A model generated the notes under the pieces. It saw nothing but the letters and a program-made list of their open reading frames with translations. It was not told where the DNA came from and ran no database searches. A program made the position numbers and the translations under genes. Positions 58,742 to 64,000 of a stretch of 64,000 bases of DNA are shown here, in pieces (within the stretch, counting starts at the first letter, position 1; each line of letters starts with the position of its first letter). Location: contig NZ_KB849717.1 of assembly GCF_000368825.1 (NCBI RefSeq), forward strand, positions 790,792 to 854,791. Direction: 5' to 3'. This DNA comes from Acinetobacter ursingii DSM 16037 = CIP 107286. Lineage in GTDB: Bacteria; Pseudomonadota; Gammaproteobacteria; Pseudomonadales; Moraxellaceae.

Positions 58742-58807
58742 AAAAAAATGCGATCATGTTCTATAACCAACTGATTGAAGCAAAACCTTATATTTTTAAG
58801 GACATAC

Positions 58808-59434
58808 ATGAACAAACGCCAAGTTAAACCTGAGCATGTGCGCCGTGAAGAAATTATCAACGCCGCCTATGACGTGATTTATGAAGTGGGATTATCCAAT
58901 ACCACCATTGCTCAAATTGCAAAAAAAGCCCAACTTTCAGTGGGGATTGTGAGTCATTATTTTGGTGATAAACAGGGTTTAATTAATGCCTGTATGTTGG
59001 AAATGCTGAATGTATTACGAGGTAAAACCGCTCAATACAAAGCAGAACTCAGCGACTCTGACCCTCAGAACATGATTAAAGCAATTATTGATTCAAACTT
59101 TGACATTAGTCAGATCAATCAAAGAGCGATGCGCATCTGGCTAGATTTTTGGTCGGCCAGTATGCATATGCCCGAATTGGGACGATTACAACGCATTAAT
59201 GATCAACGCTTGTATTCCAATCTGAAATTTCATTTTCTGAAATTACTTCCCGAGGATCAGGCCAGTATCGCGGCTCGTGGTCTTGCCGCTTTGATTGATG
59301 GTTTATGGTTACGTGGAAGTTTAAATGGCGATGCGGAATTTGATGCGACAATGGCACGTTCGATTGCTTATAACTATGTCGATACACAGCTCAAGCTGAT
59401 GAAACACACAAGGCAGGAGAGACAAAATGAGTGA
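58808..59434 (+). CDS. betI: Transcriptional repressor BetI
   Basis: 208 residues from the ATG at 58808 ([10 protein letters not shown]); a TTG at 58775 is also in frame. TetR-family HTH at about 31-57 ([21 protein letters not shown]) and the BetI ligand domain with [16 protein letters not shown]. It represses bet genes and is released by choline. It overlaps betB by 8 bp. Confidence 0.95.
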   Translation: MNKRQVKPEHVRREEIINAAYDVIYEVGLSNTTIAQIAKKAQLSVGIVSHYFGDKQGLINACMLEMLNVLRGKTAQYKAELSDSDPQNMIKAIIDSNFDISQINQRAMRIWLDFWSASMHMPELGRLQRINDQRLYSNLKFHFLKLLPEDQASIAARGLAALIDGLWLRGSLNGDAEFDATMARSIAYNYVDTQLKLMKHTRQERQNE

Positions 59435-60899
59435 TGTAAAACTTCATCGTTTATATATCCATGGACAATATGCAGATGCAAGCAGTGGCAAAACATTTGA
59501 TAGCATCAACCCTGCAACAGGTAAAGTCATTGCCACCATTCAACAAGCCTCTCAAGCAGATATTGAAGCTGCGGTAAAAAGTGCAACTGAAGGTCAAAAA
59601 ATCTGGGCAAGTAAAACTGCGATTGAACGCTCACGCATTCTGCGCCGTGCAGTCGATATTTTACGTGAACGTAATGATGAACTGGCTCATTTAGAAACAC
59701 TGGATACTGGCAAGGCTTTTAGCGAAACCTCTACAGTGGATATTGTCACTGGTGCAGATGTACTTGAATATTATGCAGGACTGGTGACTGCAATTCAGGG
59801 CGAACAGGTTCCACTACGTGAAAGCAGTTTTTTTTATACTCGCCGTGAACCTTTAGGTGTGGTTGCTGGTATTGGCGCATGGAACTACCCCATCCAGATT
59901 GCACTTTGGAAATCTGCCCCTGCCCTTGCTGCGGGCAATGCCATGATTTTTAAACCGAGTGAAGTAACACCGCTCACGGCATTTAAACTTGCTGAAATTT
60001 ATACAGAAGCTGGACTGCCTAATGGCGTGTTTAATGTAGTGCAAGGCGCTGGCGGTGAAATTGGGCAATGGCTGACTGAGCATCCTGTGATTGAAAAAAT
60101 TTCGTTTACAGGTGGTGTAGAAACAGGCAAAAAAGTCATGGCGAGTGCTGCGGGTTCCACGCTAAAAGAAGTCACCATGGAGTTGGGTGGAAAATCACCA
60201 CTCATCATCTGTGAAGATGCGAATCTTGATCGTGCTGCTGATATTGCTGTGATGGCTAACTTCTTTAGTTCAGGTCAAGTCTGTACCAATGGTACACGCG
60301 TCTTTATTCCACAATCGCTAAAGTCTGATTTTGAACAAGCAATAATTGAACGGGTTCAACGGATTCGCATCGGTGATCCAATAAATGCGGACACCAATTT
60401 TGGCCCGTTGACCAGTTTTCCACATATGGAAAAAGTCTTGTCTTATATTGAATCAGGCAAACAACAAGGGGCGACATTACTGATTGGCGGTGAACGTGCA
60501 ACAACGGGTTCATTAGCACAAGGTGCGTATGTTTTACCCACTGTATTTGCAAACTGTACTGATGACATGAAGATTGTACAGGAAGAAATCTTTGGTCCCG
60601 TCATGAGCATTTTGGCTTATGACACGATTGAAGAAGCCATTCAACGCGCTAACAATACTAATTTTGGTTTGGCTGCGGGTGTCGTGACTCAAGATATTTC
60701 TCAGGCGCATCGCCTGATTCATCAGCTTGAAGCAGGCATTTGCTGGATCAACACATGGGGTGAATCCCCTGCCGAAATGCCTGTAGGCGGTTATAAACAG
60801 TCAGGCGTCGGTCGTGAAAACGGGATTTCAACGCTCAATCATTATACCCGCACCAAGTCGATTCAAGTTGAACTGGGTGATTATCAAAGCGTGTTTTAA
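59427..60899 (+). CDS. betB: Betaine aldehyde dehydrogenase
   Basis: 490 residues. Catalytic N153 (AWNYP), E252 (MELGGKSP) and C286 (SGQVCTNG) are intact. It oxidises betaine aldehyde to glycine betaine with NAD(P). Its start overlaps betI by 8 bp; the gap to betA is 99 bp and contains a hairpin. Confidence 0.96.
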   Translation: MSDVKLHRLYIHGQYADASSGKTFDSINPATGKVIATIQQASQADIEAAVKSATEGQKIWASKTAIERSRILRRAVDILRERNDELAHLETLDTGKAFSETSTVDIVTGADVLEYYAGLVTAIQGEQVPLRESSFFYTRREPLGVVAGIGAWNYPIQIALWKSAPALAAGNAMIFKPSEVTPLTAFKLAEIYTEAGLPNGVFNVVQGAGGEIGQWLTEHPVIEKISFTGGVETGKKVMASAAGSTLKEVTMELGGKSPLIICEDANLDRAADIAVMANFFSSGQVCTNGTRVFIPQSLKSDFEQAIIERVQRIRIGDPINADTNFGPLTSFPHMEKVLSYIESGKQQGATLLIGGERATTGSLAQGAYVLPTVFANCTDDMKIVQEEIFGPVMSILAYDTIEEAIQRANNTNFGLAAGVVTQDISQAHRLIHQLEAGICWINTWGESPAEMPVGGYKQSGVGRENGISTLNHYTRTKSIQVELGDYQSVF

Positions 60900-60950
60900 C
60901 CCATTTTATACTCTTTGTATTTTTCTTTTATTTTCCTCAAAACATCTGCT

Positions 60951-60975
60951 GTCAATGCTGCTCAGGCAGCTTGAC
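60951..60975 (+). promoter_or_regulatory. Intercistronic hairpin between betB and betA
   Basis: GTCAA-(T)-GCTGC (60951-60961) pairs with GCAGC-TTGAC (60966-60975), with one bulged T and a TCAG loop. It lies 24 bp before the betA start. Confidence 0.5.
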
Positions 60976-60998
60976 GCCTACAATATTAAGGAATAGTA

Positions 60999-62654
60999 AT
61001 GACAACTCAATCTTACGATTATATTATTATTGGAGCTGGTTCAGCAGGCAATGTACTGGCTGCACGTTTAACTGAAGATGCCCATGTTTCGGTCTTGCTT
61101 TTAGAGGCAGGAGGGCCTGACTATCGTCTGGACTTCCGTACTCAGATGCCCGCAGCATTGGCTTATCCATTACAAGGTCGCAGATACAACTGGGCGTATT
61201 TGACCGATCCTGAACCGTACATGAATAACCGCCGTATGGAATGTGGTCGGGGTAAAGGCTTAGGCGGGTCATCGCTGATCAATGGTATGTGCTATATCCG
61301 TGGTAATGCCATGGATCTTGAAGGTTGGTCAAAACTCAAAGGTCTGGAAAATTGGAGCTATGCCGACTGTCTGCCTTATTATAAAAAAGCAGAAACCCGC
61401 GATATTGGTGGCAATGATTATCATGGTGAAAATGGCCCTGTCAGTGTCGCAACGCCTAAACAGGATAATAACGTCTTATTTCATGCCATGGTCGAAGCAG
61501 GTGTACAGGCAGGTTATCCTCGAACCGATGATTTAAATGGTTATCAGCAAGAAGGTTTTGGTCCGATGGATCGCACTGTGACCAAAAATGGTCGCCGCTC
61601 CAGTACTGCGCGTGGTTATCTGGATCTGGCAAAAGATCGTCCGAATTTAACAATTGCGACCCATGCGACGACCAACAAAATTTTATTTAATGGCAAACAA
61701 GCGATTGGTGTTGAATATATTCAAGGTGCCCATCAACATGATTTAAAAAAAGTCTATGCCAATAAAGAAGTGCTGTTGTGTGCGGGCGCAATTGCCTCTC
61801 CACAAATCTTACAGCGCTCTGGTGTGGGACAAAGTACCTTTTTAAAATCGATGGATATTGAAGTCATCCATGATTTGCCGGGGGTGGGTGAAAACCTACA
61901 AGACCATCTGGAAATGTATTTGCAATATAAGTGTAAACAACCTGTATCGCTCTACCCTGCGCTCAAATGGTATAACCAACCTGCCATTGGCGCAGAATGG
62001 CTGTTTTTAGGTAAAGGCATTGGAGCAAGCAACCAGTTTGAGGCAGGTGGGTTTATCCGTTCTTCAGATGAGTTTGCATGGCCAAATATTCAATATCACT
62101 TTTTACCAGTTGCGATCAACTACAATGGCAGTAATGCCGTTAAAGAACATGGCTTTCAAGCCCATGTGGGCTCCATGCGTTCTCCATCACGTGGTCGTAT
62201 CAAACTAAAATCCAAAGATCCATTTGAACATCCAAGTATTTTGTTTAACTACATGTCCACTGAACAGGACTGGCAGGAATTTCGTGCGGCGATCCGTATT
62301 ACTCGTGAAATTATGCATCAGCCCGCGCTTGATCCATATCGCGGTGAAGAAATCAGTCCAGGCAAACAACTTTCGAGTGATGCTGAGCTGGATGACTTTG
62401 TACGCAATCATGCTGAAACCGCCTACCATCCATCATGTAGCTGCAAAATGGGTGAAGATGAGATGGCAGTGGTCGACCATCAGGGTCGAGTTCATGGTAT
62501 GCAAGGCTTACGTGTAGTCGATGCCTCCATTATGCCATTAATCATTACGGGCAATTTGAATGCCACCACCATTATGATGGCGGAGAAAATTGCAGATCAA
62601 ATTCGTGGGCATGCGCCATTACCACGTTCCGAAGCACCTTTTTATCGCGCCTAA
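60999..62654 (+). CDS. betA: Choline dehydrogenase
   Basis: 551 residues, a GMC oxidoreductase. FAD-binding [17 protein letters not shown] is at 7-23; GMC signature 1 occurs near [15 protein letters not shown]; the C-terminal HPSCSCKMG supplies the active-site His region. It oxidises choline to betaine aldehyde at the membrane. It starts with AAGGAAT upstream. Confidence 0.96.
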   Translation: MTTQSYDYIIIGAGSAGNVLAARLTEDAHVSVLLLEAGGPDYRLDFRTQMPAALAYPLQGRRYNWAYLTDPEPYMNNRRMECGRGKGLGGSSLINGMCYIRGNAMDLEGWSKLKGLENWSYADCLPYYKKAETRDIGGNDYHGENGPVSVATPKQDNNVLFHAMVEAGVQAGYPRTDDLNGYQQEGFGPMDRTVTKNGRRSSTARGYLDLAKDRPNLTIATHATTNKILFNGKQAIGVEYIQGAHQHDLKKVYANKEVLLCAGAIASPQILQRSGVGQSTFLKSMDIEVIHDLPGVGENLQDHLEMYLQYKCKQPVSLYPALKWYNQPAIGAEWLFLGKGIGASNQFEAGGFIRSSDEFAWPNIQYHFLPVAINYNGSNAVKEHGFQAHVGSMRSPSRGRIKLKSKDPFEHPSILFNYMSTEQDWQEFRAAIRITREIMHQPALDPYRGEEISPGKQLSSDAELDDFVRNHAETAYHPSCSCKMGEDEMAVVDHQGRVHGMQGLRVVDASIMPLIITGNLNATTIMMAEKIADQIRGHAPLPRSEAPFYRA

Positions 62655-62665
62655 TTCATCCTGAT

Positions 62666-62703
62666 CAATCATCGGACTAATTTACCCCCATGTTCGATGA
62701 TTG
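62666..62703 (+). terminator. Hairpin after betA
   Basis: CAATCATCG (62666-62674) pairs perfectly with CGATGATTG (62695-62703), with a 20-base loop and then AAATTTT. It is a modest terminator candidate. Confidence 0.55.
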
Positions 62704-62939
62704 AAATTTTGCATCATCTATCGTACACCTCGTACAATTTCAACGCGTCAATACCTCAGCTGATGTGCATTTTTATTATTTTTTAGACTAAACCTCAAGA
62801 AACTACACTTTTCAATTTTCACAATATTATGAATAAAATAAGGATTTTTCTGATATAATTTGTATTTATTGTAAAAATTTAATCATTTCAAATTAAAATT
62901 CGATTATTGATATTCATCTCATCTAGAATACGCCTCTAT

Positions 62940-63029
62940 TGGAATGTAGCGGTTATCTAAAAAATTAATGTATTTTAAATAAATAGATTAATTTCCCTCC
63001 CTCTAAACTTTAGATGCCGTTACATTCCA
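62940..63029. repeat. 90-bp MITE-like inverted-repeat element
   Basis: The ends GGAATGTAGCGG-TTATCTAAA (62941-62961) and TTTAGAT-GCCGTTACATTCC (63009-63028) are inverted repeats with few mismatches; the interior is A/T-rich and non-coding. It is unrelated in sequence to the three shorter palindromes in the window. No clear target-site duplication is seen. Confidence 0.6.
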
Positions 63030-63355
63030 TTTTTATACCTTTCAAAAAAAGCTAAGCTATTACTCAAGCCTATTAAAGCGCATCATCTGTCCTATTAAAA
63101 TTTTGTTGATAGTCGTATTAGAGCGTTCATTAGCGAAAGCATCCTGAATGTTAAATAGCTACTCATCCTTTCAAAGCGCAAACTGACCAGCAAATTTAAG
63201 ACACTTTCTTCACAAATCGACAGTATGATCCCGATCTGAATAGCATTTATGGCTAAAAATCAAACATGCTTTATACATAATTTACATGCGTAAAATAGAA
63301 CGATTATTTTGAAAAGAATATGCTAAACACATGTCATAAAACGTAGAGGAATAAA
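63030..63355. other. Gene-free gap before the small membrane protein
   Basis: About 325 bp without an open frame or strong promoter that I can identify. An AGAGGAATAAA ribosome site closes it just before the ATG at 63356. Confidence 0.4.
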
Positions 63356-63847
63356 ATGAATATGGCGAGAATAAACAGCATTTCGCATAAGTTTTATTCT
63401 GTAATCTATCTGTTAATCATCACCATTATCGGGGTCGTTTGTGCTTTAAACGCAACTTACGATGTCATGATTGGAGGCACTCCGTTTTATTTTTTTGCTA
63501 TTGTGGTGCTTGCACTTCAGAGTATTTTTGCACTGCGTGAATCTGAAAGAAGTCGTAATCTAGCTGGTTTAGGCTTGATTCTATTGGTCATCGGGCTGAT
63601 TTATAGTTATGGATTTATGTTTTTAACCCATCTTAAAGCAATTGCATTATTGCCATCAGTTTGTTTGACATTGTTCGGCATTCCTTCTATTGCCCAACAT
63701 CCGCAAAAACTTCATTTACTCAAAGCCATACTGTTATGCTCACTAATTGCTTTGGCAGCGGTTCAATATTATGAACTTAGCTTGCTCAAAGGCTATTATG
63801 ATTCACTTCCTTATAACGGTAGCTGGCAACATTATGGTGCCTTATGA
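63356..63847 (+). CDS. Small membrane protein of unknown function
   Basis: 163 residues from the ATG at 63356; AGAGGAA upstream fixes the start, with an ATG two codons later as alternative. About five hydrophobic segments (about 13-33, 39-58, 66-85, 93-110, 120-140), a basic N-terminus and no recognised motif. No family recognised. A 10-bp perfect inverted repeat, TTATGACAGG/CCTGTCATAA (63842-63851 and 63863-63872), overlaps its stop codon and probably marks the transcript end. Confidence 0.75.
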   Translation: MNMARINSISHKFYSVIYLLIITIIGVVCALNATYDVMIGGTPFYFFAIVVLALQSIFALRESERSRNLAGLGLILLVIGLIYSYGFMFLTHLKAIALLPSVCLTLFGIPSIAQHPQKLHLLKAILLCSLIALAAVQYYELSLLKGYYDSLPYNGSWQHYGAL

Positions 63848-63894
63848 CAGGTCATTTTCCGTCCTGTCATAACATACCTCATTGTATTGATCGA

Positions 63895-64000
63895 CTAAAA
63901 ATATTTAAGCCATGTAATATGCTTATTCGCATGCTTATAGCTTGAAAATGCCTTAACCGCTGGATAAAGCAGACAGATCAAAAATAATGTGATGATCCAT
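63895..64000 (-). CDS. C-terminal end of a membrane protein, cut by the window edge
   Basis: An open frame runs from the window edge to a TAG at 63895-63897, ending with a hydrophobic segment (LFLICLLYPAV) and then a basic tail (KHANKHITWLKYF). It is open across all 34 codons and is convergent with the small membrane protein gene. The ending recalls the C-termini of some DUF1624/acyltransferase-type membrane proteins, but that is only an impression from 34 residues. Confidence 0.5.
   Translation of the reverse strand, partial: WIITLFLICLLYPAVKAFSSYKHANKHITWLKYF

Overview
The window looks like an ordinary, mostly core stretch of an Acinetobacter (Moraxellaceae) chromosome. The evidence is low G+C, the order TPR protein-lolB-ispE-tRNA-Gln-prs-rplY-pth, the sdhCDAB/sucAB-lpd-sucCD cluster divergent from gltA, a betT/betIBA choline locus, and protein sequences typical of the genus. 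No transposase, integrase, phage gene, CRISPR array or toxin-antitoxin pair is visible.

Layout. 0-7 kb: flavodoxin, pgeF and rluD on the minus strand, then bamD and dnaG on the plus strand, then hemA. 7-14.4 kb: a TPR protein, lolB, ispE, four identical tRNA-Gln(TTG) genes, prs, rplY, pth, panD, and ribB behind an FMN riboswitch. 14.4-22.8 kb: a DUF1289 protein, trhO, a GNAT acetyltransferase, an LLM flavin oxidoreductase, dedA, tpm, two small conserved genes, rpoD and a DUF493 protein. 22.9-30.2 kb: lipB, an SCP2 protein with an iron alcohol dehydrogenase, an APC permease, a ypfJ-type zinc metallopeptidase, a DUF808 protein and trpS. 30.2-40.3 kb: an sRNA candidate matching the known position of Acinetobacter Aar, a yqiJ/flotillin pair, an OmpW-family protein and the pgaABCD exopolysaccharide operon. 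40.4-54.8 kb: TCA cycle genes (sucCD, lpdA, sucAB, sdhCDAB, gltA). 54.8-64 kb: a hotdog thioesterase, marC, betT, betIBA, a small membrane protein and the end of one more gene cut by the window edge.

How genes work together. GltA, SdhCDAB, SucAB-Lpd and SucCD supply much of the oxidative TCA cycle from one locus. PgaABCD make, modify and export poly-N-acetylglucosamine. BetT imports choline, BetA and BetB oxidise it to glycine betaine, and BetI probably represses both divergent units through a 46-bp perfect palindrome. RibB is under FMN control.

No new multi-gene system was found. The less explained material is non-coding: a dispersed family of about 80-bp imperfect palindromes (three copies), a separate 90-bp MITE-like inverted repeat, the Aar-like sRNA locus apparently separated from sucD by the pga block, several near-perfect operator-like palindromes (upstream of the SCP2/alcohol dehydrogenase pair and the APC permease), and tandem hairpin repeats between the tRNA-Gln cluster and prs.
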